From Lumnitzera littorea (lineage: Eukaryota; Streptophyta; Magnoliopsida; Myrtales; Combretaceae), in NCBI GenBank assembly GCA_024138015.1, contig JAMXBB010000011.1, positions 72,854,522-72,918,521 on the forward strand: a DNA stretch of 64,000 bases. Direction: 5' to 3'. Each line of letters opens with the position of its first letter. The stretch's first letter is position 1. Below are positions 49,106 through 60,865 of this stretch, piece by piece. Under the pieces are notes generated by a model. The model saw only the letters and a program-made list of their open reading frames with translations, was not told the DNA's origin and made no database searches. The position numbers and the translations under genes are program-made.

Positions 49106-49240
49106 TTTAGAGATAGAGAGAGAAATAGAGGCAGAAAGTGGAGGAGAAAAGAGAGAGAGAGTTTTAGTTTATGTTTTGTTTTCTCTTTGTGAAGAGAGGT
49201 TTTAGGGGGAATGTGTATATAAAGGTGGAGGGATTAAGAA
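49106..49240 (-). promoter_or_regulatory. GDPD 5' leader and core promoter
   Basis: Immediately upstream of the ATG (on -) is a CT-rich leader (plus-strand GAGAGA runs at 49109-49165), common in plant 5' UTRs. A TTATATAC element at about 49213-49222 lies ~110 bp upstream of the ATG and could act as the TATA box. Promoter use is inferred from position only. Confidence 0.45.
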
Positions 49241-50215
49241 AAACTAGAATAATAAGATCAAATTGGTCGTGATCTAGGTTTGCATTGGGAATATTCGGGT
49301 TTAGAGTCAAGAAATATGCTTTTGGATATTCTTTTGCCGAGAATAACTATATTAAATTCCCTTCAACCAAGTTTCAAATCAATCTTCTTTTTACTGGTAA
49401 ACCAAACACACGACAACGCTTCGCTTGCAGCCCATAAAATATCTATTTTTTTTCCTTACCTAATCCTTTATTTGTTAATAAAATAGTTATTATAAAATTA
49501 CTTCTGTTCTAAAGTAAAGAAATAAAATTTTCTCAATGGATCAGAAGAATAATAATTCAATAATTTTTTTTCAATATATTTTCATTTTTCTTCAGTAAAT
49601 ATATATTTTCATTTTTGCTCATCACACCATAGCCCAATAGTTAAACGACAGATTGGGGTAAAAATATATTGGCACTTTAAGATTTATTATTAATATTATT
49701 TTAAGTACAAAAATAAAATAGCAACTATTCACTCTCTATTCTATTGTTCCAGAACTGCAACGTTAGACCTATTTTATCTTTTTTTTTTTTTTTTTTTTGC
49801 AAATAAATTGTGAAATTACTATTAAATAACGAAATTCCAACCTTTATTTTTTAATTATTAGATATGGGCAACATAAAGCTTCCACTTTTAATGAAACCTT
49901 CTCCTTTCTCATATTCAGTTAATTTCCTTTATTTAAATTTGTTAAAATTGCATTAGGTCCTTCATTCATGATTTTTTTCGTGTACTCAAATTATGTCTAT
50001 TTAAACAAGTTGTCAAATGTATGTACCAGAATTAAACAAATGGAAACATATTGCTTATTTTTAACTTTTGCATTGCCGAAATCTCATCGTTCAGACTTAT
50101 CACATTTGATAAGGGAAATAATAAATTTAATAAATAAAAAAAATTGAGTTTGATTGAATATGATAACTTTAAACATTAAGTTAAAAATTGCAATAATAAA
50201 AATTTGATTAAGTAT
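49241..50215. other. Gene-free AT-rich intergenic DNA
   Basis: No frame of note. It includes a ~20-nt T run at 49779-49798. A 68-codon frame at 49280-49486 is fortuitous. Confidence 0.5.
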
Positions 50216-50224
50216 CAAATTTTA

Positions 50225-50425
50225 GGGAATTTATATAGTCCTGTACTCTATTATGACAGGACCAGTCTTGTCCTATATCATACCGTGGATTTGATGTCTA
50301 CTAAATTTGAGCTATTGAAACCAAAATTAATTTAATAGTTTAGATGTAATAAACATCAAATTAAAGATTGGATGGAGAGCGGAACCGGTCCTGTAAAAGA
50401 TATAGACGGGACTATAGACAAATCT
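50225..50425. mobile_element. Mutator-type MITE with perfect 9-bp target duplication
   Basis: The 201-bp element is flanked by identical CAAATTTTA copies at 50216-50224 and 50426-50434. The ends are inverted repeats of roughly 60 bp with mismatches: GGGAATTTATATAGTCCTGT against AGATTTGTCTATAGTCCCGT on the complement, followed by ACAGGACCAGTC against ACAGGACCGGTT. It has no coding capacity. The 9-bp duplication is the hallmark of Mutator-superfamily insertion. Confidence 0.88.
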
Positions 50426-50434
50426 CAAATTTTA

Positions 50435-51960
50435 ATATTAAAACCATTATAACTCAATGTTATGGACTTTAGTCTCTTAAAGGGATTAATTAAGTTAAAA
50501 TCTCTCCTCATTACAGGTTTTAATATAGTTGAAAAGAAAAAAGAAATAAAGTATCAAATTTTAATGATCTAATTTCATGAGTAAAATTGAAGAAACATAT
50601 AAGGTTTAGGAATTGATTTAGGTTTTGATGTCATTTCACAATGAACTATCGAAAGTATAATAAATAACTTATTGATGTTTTATTTTCACATGAAAATCTT
50701 TAAGTTAAAACAAAAATACTTATTAAAAAATTTCATGGAATGACCAAAATAAAAAGTAAATATTGTCTTGTAAAATATGATATATATATATATATATATA
50801 TATCTTATACGAACTATTCTTCATTAAAAAATTAAATGTAGTTAGGTATGGATGTAATAGTAAGATTTCAATTCTATGTAAGAGATTGGGTGATGAACAT
50901 AAAGGGAGGGAAAGTAGGGGGAGTTGGACAGATAAGTTTGATCATGTATATAGTATTTTTTCCCTTGTTATATTTTAATAGTCCAATTTAATTTGGTGTT
51001 GAATGATGTATTAGTAATTTTATTAGTTGATGTGTATGTGATGTCATTTTTGACAATTTGCTTGTCTTAGAAGTGTTTGTTCTGTCATATAGGAACTACA
51101 AAATAATTATGATGGAAAGTTAATAGCGTTTTTAAATCTAAATTATCAAAAAAAAATAAAAAATCTAATGAATTTCAATAAAAAAAGAGTAACAGCAGAT
51201 ATAACATACCAAAAAAATAATGCTTAAATTAAAGATATGATAAAGGTTTAATTATTTGACTAACGTTGATTTTCAATAGTATTTTATTGGTAAACCCGAC
51301 ATGATTGAATTTTTTAAATGTTTGTGATTTTTTTGGTAGAATTTTTGTAAAGTTTTCTTCTTTGGTTAATTACTATTGTTAATAGGTTTTTTTGAATGTG
51401 GCCCCTAAGCCTAAACCAACCTTTTTGGACGATGGGCTCAACTTCTCATACCTAAATTAACCTTGATAAACTTAACCTGAGACTTGTCCAACTTGATTAA
51501 TCTTTGTTATTACTTATAGCAAGTATTTCCTATGATGAATGACCTTGTTAGGCTTTAATTTTAAGCTCCTTAAGCTTATACAACTAAGCTCGGCCAACTT
51601 TTTGAGAAGCTTGTACGAGCTTTCAAATAGTTAAGAAAAGTTTTCAAGATTTTTTTTTAGTGATTCTTTTAACAAATTTAAATTGTATCTTGAACGATGA
51701 TTCATTTTCCTTACATAATATACTCTATATGCTTATAAATGCTAAATAAATATATAGGTAATGAGATTTGAAATTTCTTCACAAATACCATATACCTCTC
51801 TTTAAGAACTTTTACTAATTTAAGTATCGAAATGATTATACTGAAACTTGTGCTTATTACTTTGCAAGTTATTTTCAATTTTATGCTTCCCGTCGAAATA
51901 TAACCATCGAAACCGTTTGATTCTAAAACTCATAGCCACCCTAGTTTGAACACAAAACAC
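50435..51960. other. Gene-free AT-rich intergenic DNA
   Basis: A TA microsatellite lies at 50779-50804. A slightly GC-richer patch at 51390-51610 has no frame or motif I recognise. Confidence 0.5.
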
Positions 51961-51989
51961 ACACAACACTCACTCCTATCCAAACGCCA

Positions 51990-52400
51990 ACACCCCGACA
52001 TTGGATCAGCCGTCGCAAACCAGGCAGCCGTCATCAATAATCAAAATAAGGAGTCATACCCAACAACAACCAATGAGTAGCCAACGTAAGCATCAAATAA
52101 TGGCAATTGATGCAGAGCATTTCGCTTGTCTAAAACAACTCCACGACGTCTTGGAAGCAGGGAATCGAGAGCTAAGAAATTGGCTTAGTCTTATGCAACA
52201 ACAAAACAACCTCCTTACCCCTTGCACATGAAAAAGTGTCTCAAAACAACAACCCACCACCAACGGCTGAAAACAACTGCCCAATTCCATTAATACCTGT
52301 CCCAAAAGCTTCGTGGACCACCCATGATTCGACGCCAACTTGGGGCAATCGACCGACACCAGCAGGGCCCTGACCTTTGAACCATGGTGCTCCTCACAGG
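51990..52400 (+). pseudogene. Possible retrotransposon gag-like N-terminal scrap
   Basis: A 76-codon frame (52001-52231) is Gln/Ser-rich with HFACLKQLHDVLEAGNRELR, a coiled-coil-like stretch. After a frame shift, a segment with a Pro-rich, Ala-Ser-Trp-Thr composition follows. This resembles the low-complexity start of plant gypsy gag proteins. There is no zinc knuckle or other diagnostic motif, so the call is weak. It directly precedes a GC-rich tandem repeat. Confidence 0.3.
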
Positions 52401-52454
52401 GCAAACTCCCTTATACGCTGTAAGTAAATAGGGAGGAGACTACAGTGGGATGAG

Positions 52455-52705
52455 GCCTGCCCTCCAATCCTGGGAGCTCCCAACAGTTGTTCGGCCTTCC
52501 TGGTCACTTCGGGACACCATTGTCGAACTAGGCCCCACCTTCCAATCATGGGTGCTCCAACAGTCTTCTGACCTCTTGATCGGTGGAACGAGGCCCCGCC
52601 CTCCAATTTAGGTGCTCCAAATAGCTCTTCGATATTCCTTGTCACTTTAGGACATCATTATGGATCAAGGTCCCGCCCTCCAATCCTCACCGCTCCCAAG
52701 AACTG
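52455..52705. repeat. GC-rich degenerate tandem repeat, ~90-bp unit, about three copies
   Basis: The words GCCCTCCAATC or CCTTCCAATC, GGTGCTCCAACAG, a CTTCxGxCxTxCTTG/CTGGTCACTT block and GGxACxAxxGTCxxACxAGG recur near 52470, 52550, 52610 and 52680. It stands out as a GC-rich island in AT-rich DNA. It is not coding: the frames on - (52645-52394) arise from the repeat itself. Confidence 0.7.
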
Positions 52706-54843
52706 TTGCTACAAACTTTTCTGTTGCTATAAAAAAAGTACGCATGCCTTTAAGGTCGTTGTATTCAATAGAATAACTATTGACCTTTTTACGGGATAAA
52801 TCAAATTTAAAATATCCTTTTTTTAAGTTGTAATATATACTCCTTTTCCTTTTAAAAAATGAAAAAATTATGCAAACTATTTGTCTCATAAGTATTGGAA
52901 CTTCATTTTTTATCTTCATAGTTTAATTTATTTCCATTAGAAGTTAAAACTTTAAGCTTTATATACATGTATTATAGATTTTTATTTTATTTTCTACTAG
53001 TTTCACAATTCATCCTATATATTATAGGTTTTATAGGGTATAATCTTAAGATAGATTTAGAGAGGCACAAGCTTATAAGGTAGATTATAATTTTAAAACT
53101 TATACCTATACAATAAGGTATAAACGTCTTATACCTTATTCATTTATCCTTATTTATACTTTATTCATTTACCCTTATTCCTACGATGCAACAACTAAGT
53201 TGCTTTCCCATTTAGGAGGAAAAATAGTTACTTTCCTAACCATTTTAACAAAAAATCAAGTCTATAAACTTCATTAGTGCAATTACCCTTTTAATTTTAA
53301 AAGGGACAATGTCAAAATTATTACCTAAATTTTTTACTTTTTTTTTTCAACTTCACACACAAAACTTAAAGTTGTCCAGTGTTATACCTAATCAAATGCT
53401 TATTTCTCAAGTTTACTACTTCACCTTATATGATGTTCCTTAATTAATGGGTGTTTGTTACATCATTTTATATAAAAGTAGAAAAATTGACAAGTAATAT
53501 TCAATTATATATAATATTTAGCAAGTTTAAACTTTAAGTGTAAAGTTTGATAGGCAAAAATTTAGTTGGTTAGGACATTTAACATTGGAAACTACATGTG
53601 TGAAATTGAAAAAATACGCAACATTTAGGGTACATTACCTCATTTTGGAATCATCCTTGGGAAAAAAATAAAAGAACTACCATATGCTTTTATTTTTTAT
53701 TTTTTAACTTCAAAGATTCTAAGTGCATATGTTCAATACAAATCTTCCCCATTTCCATTTCCTTAATTTCTCTCAATTTGAAATTCAATTGTTGAAATTA
53801 TTTAGAGTCTTATGTTACTTTATCGTATCCATGTGGTATCATTTTTTCTCTTGTAATCTCTATCATTAGTTATATGTGATAGCATTTAAAAAGAAAAAAT
53901 TGATGGGTATTGAGGAAATGTAAATAAAGAGGATTTATTTTTTTTGGTATTTTAAAGGTTGAGAAGGTAGTGTACATGCATCCGACTTTAAGATGTGATT
54001 TTGGTTTTTATTTAATCCTATTTGGCTATTATTTTATCAATTGATAAATATGTGCATGCTTACGGTGCTAATAAGTTTTATGGTGGCTAGAATAGAAAAC
54101 TCTATCCCGTAAAAATAAATAAATATATATTTTGCAGTTTTAGAATTGGAATACGTTATAATCTACCATCGGAGTTATTTCCTACGAAACACAAGACGCT
54201 TTGTAAAACTTACGAAGTTATTATTTAGTTTTATAACGTACAATATTATTGCATTTACTATTATCATTAAAAAAATGTTTTGATCTCATATCTAGTTTTA
54301 CCCTAAATTTAACAACCTTCATAGTTTATCTCCATCACTAAAAATAAACTAAAACTTCAGTTTCGTCAACATATGTTTATGACAATGATTTTTCTTTTTT
54401 ATTGTTTTTTCACTCTTCAAACGAATGAGCTGGGATAAAGAAAATAAAAATTGCAAAAAATAAAACAAATATCTATCTTAAAAAAGTATTCTTATGATAC
54501 TTGAAATTATCTCTTAATTTCAAAATTTTTAAGTGTTATAGTTTTACGATTATTTTTCTATGATTGGTATTTTTGAGATTTTTTTTTTGCCATTTTTTTT
54601 CCTTTCCCCGAATGAGCTGACCTTTCCTTTTTCTAATATTTCCCATATAAAATAAAATATAAGTTATAAAATGCTCTAGCTACGGATCCATAATATGTGG
54701 TGGATAAGTTATTAATTGTTCTAGGTAGGACACAGTAAACACAAGAGTTTATATTTTGTATCATATTTTATATAAATCAAAATATATCTTATACGGTTAT
54801 ATTCACTGTAAAACCAATGCCAAAATATATGATTTCATCTACG
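52706..54843. other. Gene-free AT-rich intergenic DNA
   Basis: No frame or motif of note on either strand. Several T- and A-rich runs. Confidence 0.5.
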
Positions 54844-55580
54844 TTACATTCTGATGAGCACCGTGATGACATGGGTCTACTTGCACCAATATTAGCCATG
54901 ATTTTTCTTTAAAGAGACATAGATATCCTATAATAATGGGCTTGGATTTTATAAAATCCAACTCAAATCTCTCGTTTACCTATCTTTAAGGGAGCGTTTA
55001 GTTACGTAATTTTTATAATATTAGATTAAATTGGTTTATAACTTTACTCGATGATTAGATAAAAATTAAGTTGATGGATTTGATAAAAGGTTTAAATTCT
55101 ATCATATTTAAACTATAATATAAAAATGAGATTCATTAAATAAAAATAAAAAATATTTTTGAATCTCAAAAATACTCTTTAATTTTATAATAATATTATT
55201 TTTATCTAATATTCGGATTNTTACATTCTGATGAGCACCGTGATGACATGGGTCTACTTGCACCAATATTAGCCATGATTTTTCTTTAAAGAGACATAGA
55301 TATCCTATAATAATGGGCTTGGATTTTATAAAATCCAACTCAAATCTCTCGTTTACCTATCTTTAAGGGAGCGTTTAGTTACGTAATTTTTATAATATTA
55401 GATTAAATTGGTTTATAACTTTACTCGATGATTAGATAAAAATTAAGTTGATGGATTTGATAAAAGGTTTAAATTCTATCATATTTAAACTATAATATAA
55501 AAATGAGATTCATTAAATAAAAATAAAAAATATTTTTGAATCTCAAAAATACTCTTTAATTTTATAATAATATTATTTTT
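54844..55580. repeat. Identical ~360-bp direct repeat either side of a single N
   Basis: The sequence starting TTACATTCTGATGAGCACCG at 54844 reappears at 55221, immediately after the N at 55220, and stays identical by eye to about 55203 and 55580 (offset 377 bp). Neither copy has a difference that I can see, even in the AT-rich parts. Exact identity abutting an N is the pattern expected when overlapping contig ends are joined without merging. Confidence 0.9.
55220..55220. other. Single-N assembly gap
   Basis: An undetermined base separating the two identical copies. It also falls inside a short fortuitous - strand frame. Confidence 0.95.
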
Positions 55581-56095
55581 ATTAAATATTATAAAAAATT
55601 GTTTATTTTTAATATAAATAATTAATTTTTTAATATAAATTTTATATCAAATACTATACAAACTAATCATAATATAATAAACTTATATTATTTAATTCTT
55701 TTTATACTTATCCTATCAAATTTTTTTTATTTAATTTAATTTTTATAATCAAATGCTAATTAAGATATAAACCCATGAAGCATATACAGTCATGCACGAC
55801 TCAGGAGACAATCAATAGTTGGCTTATCTGGAACGGGAAACAGAAAAACAGTAAAACAGTACTTATATCGCCTGGTTTATTAAATTGGAGCCCCCTCGTC
55901 GCTGAGTCATCGTCCGTCATCCCCCATTTCTATAGGACCCCCTTGCGTGTTTGACGTCAAATAATAATAAGTGCGGTATTATTATTATTATTATCATTAT
56001 CATTTTATTTTTCTCTTATAATGGCTTTTACAATTGAACTCAACCAGTCAAAAGTGTTTATACAATGCGAGGATAAAAATGTGAATACTTATTAT
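55581..56095. other. Intergenic DNA with a short GC-richer patch
   Basis: A patch at about 55770-55970 is less AT-rich and includes a TTGACGTCAA palindrome (about 55951-55960), a bZIP-type site, but no gene follows on either side. A TTA microsatellite lies near 55975-55993. Confidence 0.4.
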
Positions 56096-56743
56096 AACAT
56101 TTTTTGAAAAGAAGAAAAAATAAATATAATCAAATATTTTAGGGAAAAAGAAATAAATACTGCAAAATTTAAAAAATCATAAAAATATGGTCGTTTTGAA
56201 AATAAACTAAAAAATACAGCATATAAATTTAATTTTTGAAAATGTGATTTTAAAATGAACTGAAATCGATTTTTCAAAAGCCCATTTTAGAAAAGTTTAA
56301 TATAATATGTAAATGTAAATAGCAAATAATGTAATGCGAAGTTTGTATTTGAAATTTGGGTCCGCTTCCCAATAGCCCCCCTTTTCCATTTTCTCTTTTA
56401 TTGCACCACCCACCCACTTACTCTACACACAAAAAGGAAACACTAGTGGGATTCAAACCACTAACATCTTCACCCCTAAATCACAGCATAACTTTAGTAA
56501 TAGTTTGGGAAGATAAATAAAAATTGGTTCTTGAAAAGTCATTTTATACCAAAATTCAAATACTCAGCCTTTTAAAAATCAATTTTAGTTCATTTTGAAA
56601 ACGTATTTTTAAAAATCGAATTTATGTATTGTACTTTTACGTTCATTATCAAAACAATCATATTTTTAGGATTTTTTTTTAATTTTGCAATATTAATTTC
56701 CTTTCTCCAATATTTTTATTTATTATCATAAAACATGTTAACA
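56096..56743. mobile_element. Fold-back element with ~190-bp inverted repeats
   Basis: The left arm, 56096-56285, aligns with the complement of 56530-56743. Matching blocks in order are AACATTTTTTG/AACATGTTTTAT, ACTGCAAAATTTAAAAAATC/ATTGCAAAATTAAAAAAAAA, ATAAAAATATGGTCGTTTTG/CTAAAAATATGATTGTTTTG, and TTTAAAATGAACTGAAATCG/TTCAAAATGAACTAAAATTG. The ~240-bp middle is single copy, including a CCCACCCACTT block. There is no coding capacity and the target duplication is not clear. Such long-arm fold-backs are usually non-autonomous DNA transposons. Confidence 0.78.
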
Positions 56744-57640
56744 AATTATTTAAGTAATATAAGGTCATAAAAAAAAGAATGACTCATCAATTATGATTTA
56801 TTGGTTATTTAAAGGAAAAAAAATCCAAAAGCTCTCTCTCTCACACACACATTGACAGGTTTTTAAGACCGGATTATATACAATATGTTTAAATTCTATA
56901 TAATATATAATAAAAAATGACTGACGGTAATTTATTCCAAAAGAGTATAAAATGTAAGAGTTCTTGAAATTATGTTAAATATGATAAAAAAATTATGAAA
57001 ATATGATATTATAAAAAGATAACATATAAAAAAAAAAGAGTTTCTAAAAATATATATTATAATATGATTAATATTTATTATTTCATTGAGCCAAGCAAGC
57101 CTGACCTCTTAATTATTTTATTTTGTTATTGTCTCTAGAAGTAAAATTATATTATTATATGAAATAATTTGACGGTATTGCCTCCTAAGTTTCATGCAAC
57201 TTAACAAAGGGTAATATTAAAAAATTTCCAATGAAATTCAAAAACAATATGTTTGTATATATATACATGGATTATAATTAGATATTGCACACATATTTGA
57301 AATAAAATACGAATTTTTTTACAGTCCCTAGTTTTTCTTTTTTACGAAATCAATCTCATCATCTATTTCTTTATTAATTTATACTGTTTTAAATTTAAAC
57401 CATTAAATAAATTATAGGTTTAGATAATGTTTGCTAGAATAAAATGTAACTGTGCTATACCATTCCTTTTTGGATTTATTTTTTCCCTCTAACTATAGGA
57501 TTTTTCTACGGTATGATTATTTTTTTTATGGAATCGATACTGTTATTAATCTCATTTTTTAGATTTAAAAATATAACAATGAACGGCGAGATGATTGGTT
57601 GAATCGATTTCATCAAAATAAAGGATAAAAGTATGTAATC
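56744..57640. other. Gene-free AT-rich intergenic DNA
   Basis: No coding signal on either strand. It includes a CT/CA microsatellite at about 56832-56851. Confidence 0.5.
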
Positions 57641-58507
57641 TCTAAGTTGGAGATGAGATATTAGAAGCTGGTCCTCCCATCATGCTAGTGGGCTGCACCA
57701 TTTCAAAATGTTTCAAACTCGATTGAGCATTTGTCGCAAGGCGCATCGATTTTTGACATCCATCTGCACGACTTGGAAACCGCGTTATGGTTAGATTTTT
57801 TGCCTCAATCGTGATGACTTATTGGAAACTAGAAGAACCTAGTTAATCTAGCCTTAAATAACCTGCCGGAATGATCGGAAATGTAAATTGATCAACATGG
57901 GCTTCACACCCCGATACCATCGAGATTTGACTGGTTTACTGCATCATATACGTGGCAGGAATACATAGAACTCCATTTTATTTTTTCTAATATGATGAAA
58001 ATGAGGAAATCACAAACCACAACAAATAAACATAACCCAGCCCCACCTCAAATGCACACCACAACTCATGCCAACCAATCACCACATTTACACCAACCGC
58101 ACCCCACATACAACCACCCTAACATCTCCATGGTCGAGCTCCTAGAGTCGCCTCCATCTACACCAAACATGTTACCCATGATCAAAGCATCACCATCTCA
58201 TCTCATTCCCACTATGGAAACTGGCCATAAAACAGGCAGCATAGGACATTAATGAGGGTCCTGTTACGAAACTGAAATTCAATGAAGCTGTAAAAGAAGA
58301 AACCCTTCCCCCACCAAAGAGATCACCATTAAAAAGAGGAAGAAAATCATGAAAAGGGGTTTTAAAGCCTGGAAGAGGGGGCACACAACAAGACCACAAG
58401 AAACTAGATTCAAAATTCCTGATGAATATACTAATTGCTTTTTCTAACAATTTAAAGGATGGTTGTGATGGCTGGGCGGAAGTAGCCACAAGGGAACAAT
58501 GATCATC

Positions 58508-59130
58508 CTCAGCTGGAACTATCATGGGCTAGGATTCGACTTGACAGTTCAACACTTATGGGATCTCATCCATAAACACAACCCTAATGTTGTGTTTATT
58601 ATGGAAATAAAAAATAAAACAAGGAAATTATCCAACATCAGAAGGTGGTTGAGATAAAGTAACAAATTCTACGTACCGCCCACTGGACGCTCAGGTAGTC
58701 TAGCTTTCTAGTGTTCAGATGAGATTCAGACAGACATCTACAATTTTTGCAAGAATTATATTAGATGATCAGTTCGACTGTATGATGGCTCACTCTTTTC
58801 TAAAGTCTCTTGGATTAATGCAAATCTCGATCCCCATTTCAGACCTGTCATATGGAGTGACTTGGAAGTGGTTGGTGCATAATGTAATCATTTGCTGTTA
58901 TGTATTGGAAACTTTAACGACATTCTTTTCCACCATGAAAAAGAAGGCAGTAGACCTAAAAGTGGTCGTCTTATGGAGAGATTTGGTTCTATGATTATGA
59001 ATGCCAGACTCAATGACCTAGGCTTCAAAGGTCTGAGCTTTACCTAGTCAAATAAAAGAGATGGATGCTTGGTTAAGGAAAGAATTGACAGAGTGTTAGC
59101 TTCTGAAGATTGGATAATAAAGTATCCAAA
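58508..59130 (+). pseudogene. LINE endonuclease domain remnant
   Basis: The frame beginning near 58511 reads SWNYHGLGFDLTVQHL and then HKHNPNVVFIMEIKNK, the first conserved blocks of the APE-type endonuclease (W-N-x-x-G-x and the M-E-x-K catalytic Glu). After a frame change, GNFNDILFHHEKEG appears at about 58908 (family GDFNE...), followed by ARLNDLGFKGLSF, a stop in place of the conserved Trp of FTWSN, and RIDRVLASEDW. Several shifts lie between, so it is dead. Confidence 0.85.
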
Positions 59131-59447
59131 AACTCAAAGTCCTGCATAGTGAGACGATTGTATCAGACCATATGGCACTCATGGTAGACACATGCTTTAG
59201 TGATAATAAAGGCAAAAAGCAATTCAAATTTGAGAGTATGTTAACTACTTCAAGCAGTTGTAGCGAGGTCATCAAGACGGCCTGGAAGGAACACTAACCA
59301 CCTAGACACCCTTATCCTTTGGGGTTTAAATTGAAGAAGTATAAAATTAAACTACAGGAATGGAGCAGGAATTCCTTCTCAAATAACAAACTTGAGATAC
59401 GGGAATTGTAGAGCATGTTATCAAATATTCAAAGCAAAAGACTTTAG

Positions 59448-60830
59448 GTGGTGGTTGAAGAGGTAAAAAGATTAATCGAGAGGTTATATATTTTATGGAA
59501 AAGAGAGGAAATGTTTTGGCAACAGAGATCAACAGTGAGTTGGCTGAAGGAGGGAGACAGAATCATGAAGTTTTTCCACCAATCTACCGTTATGCGATGT
59601 CAAAGAAACAAAATCATTAGGATAAAAAATATGGATGGTAGATGGGTTGATGATGAAGAAGTAATGTCAACCTTTCATAGCTTTTATACAAATCTATTCA
59701 AAACAGAAGGGAGGAGGAACTGGGGTGACGTTCTTCAGTCTATACCTATCTTAGTCACTTCTTAGATGAATGATAGTCTTGGCAAACCTATTCCAGAGGA
59801 TAAGATTAAATGTACTGCATTTCAGCTAAGCGCCTTAAAAGCTCCAAGGCCAGATGGGTTTTCAAGCATATTCTACTAGCGCTACTGACACATTGTGGGC
59901 AACAACGTTATGAATATGGTCCAATCCTTCTTCGAAATGGGTAAACTCCCGTCTTCTCTAAATCTCACAAATGTCAATCTTACCCCGAAATCCCTAGCCC
60001 TAGAGGAAGTGGGACACTTTAGGCTAATAAGTCCATGCAACTTTGTCTATAAAATCATTTCTAGAGTCTTGGTTAATAGATTAAAGCCTTTCCTTCATTA
60101 TCTCGTTTTAGAACTTCAAAGTGCGTTTGTTTTTGGTCGTATCATTCATGATAACATCATAGTAGCCCATGAAGCATTCCATTTCCTTAGAACCAAGCAA
60201 ACAAAGAAAAAAAGTTTTTGTGGATTGAAACTTGATATGAAAAAGGCCTATGATCGTATAGAATGGGATTTCCTTAGGGCAGTTCTCTTTAGATTCGGTT
60301 TTTGTGATAAGTGGATTGGATGGATGATGGAATGTGTTACCTCAGTATCATATATGATCATGGTGAATGGAAAAAACGCTGGCTATATCCAACCTATGAG
60401 GGTATTAGATAGGGAGACCTACTTTCCCCTTACTTGTTTATCTTCGTAGCCGATATCCTATCTCGAAATATTGAGAAAGCAATAGAGGAAAATAGAACGC
60501 TAGGGATGAGAGTTAAGCCTTTTAGCTTAGTCTTAACACATTTGCTTTTTGCTGATGACTCACTTTTTTTCCTATGAAGCCAATGCAGAGAATGTTATTT
60601 TTATGAAAAAGATTTTGCAGGACTGTTGCAATGCAATAGGACAAAGGATCAACTTCCATAAATCAAGCTTATCCTTTAGTAAACATACCTACCTTGAGAA
60701 AGCAATTGAGATAGGTACTATTCTAAGAGTGCCACTATCTACTAATCTAGGCAAGTACCTTAGTCTTTGTACTATATAAGGGAGGAATAAAACAGAAGCT
60801 CTTTGTTTTGTTTAGGAAAAAATTCTTTCA
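59448..60830 (+). pseudogene. LINE reverse transcriptase remnant
   Basis: The 59448-59765 frame has SWLKEGDRIMKFFHQ, the block just before plant LINE reverse transcriptase. Beyond stops comes KAPRPDGF (about 59837). The 59895-60449 frame then carries LTPKS, LISPCNFVYKIISRVLVNRL, LELQSAFVFGR and LDMKKAYDRIEWDFLRAVLF, the palm block with its first catalytic Asp. After a frame shift, LSPYLFIFVADILSRNIE and HLLFADDSLFF (about 60540-60570) give the FADD catalytic pair. The next frame, 60549-60779, is out of register. The catalytic residues are still visible but the gene is broken in at least four places. Confidence 0.9.
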
Positions 60831-60865
60831 AAGCTAAAAATTTGGAAGAGGACCTTGTTGTCAAA

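Larger units (their letters stand above)
57660..60865 (+). mobile_element. Degenerate L1-type LINE, 3'-interrupted
   Basis: A run of broken + frames follows the order of a plant LINE second ORF: endonuclease, linker, reverse transcriptase. A Pro/His/Thr-rich linker frame (57992-58252) comes first. Stops and frame changes interrupt every domain. The element stops abruptly at about 60865 inside the reverse transcriptase C-terminal part (KILSKLKIW...), where an LTR element has inserted. Its start is uncertain; 57660-57990 is GC-richer and may be ORF1 debris. Confidence 0.85.

Noticed and set aside
52394..52645. An 83-codon - strand frame
   Set aside because: Generated by the GC-rich tandem repeat, with repeated GAP/GG residues and no independent support.
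58190..58525. A 111-codon - strand frame
   Set aside because: Antisense to the LINE linker and endonuclease region, which reads as LINE on +.
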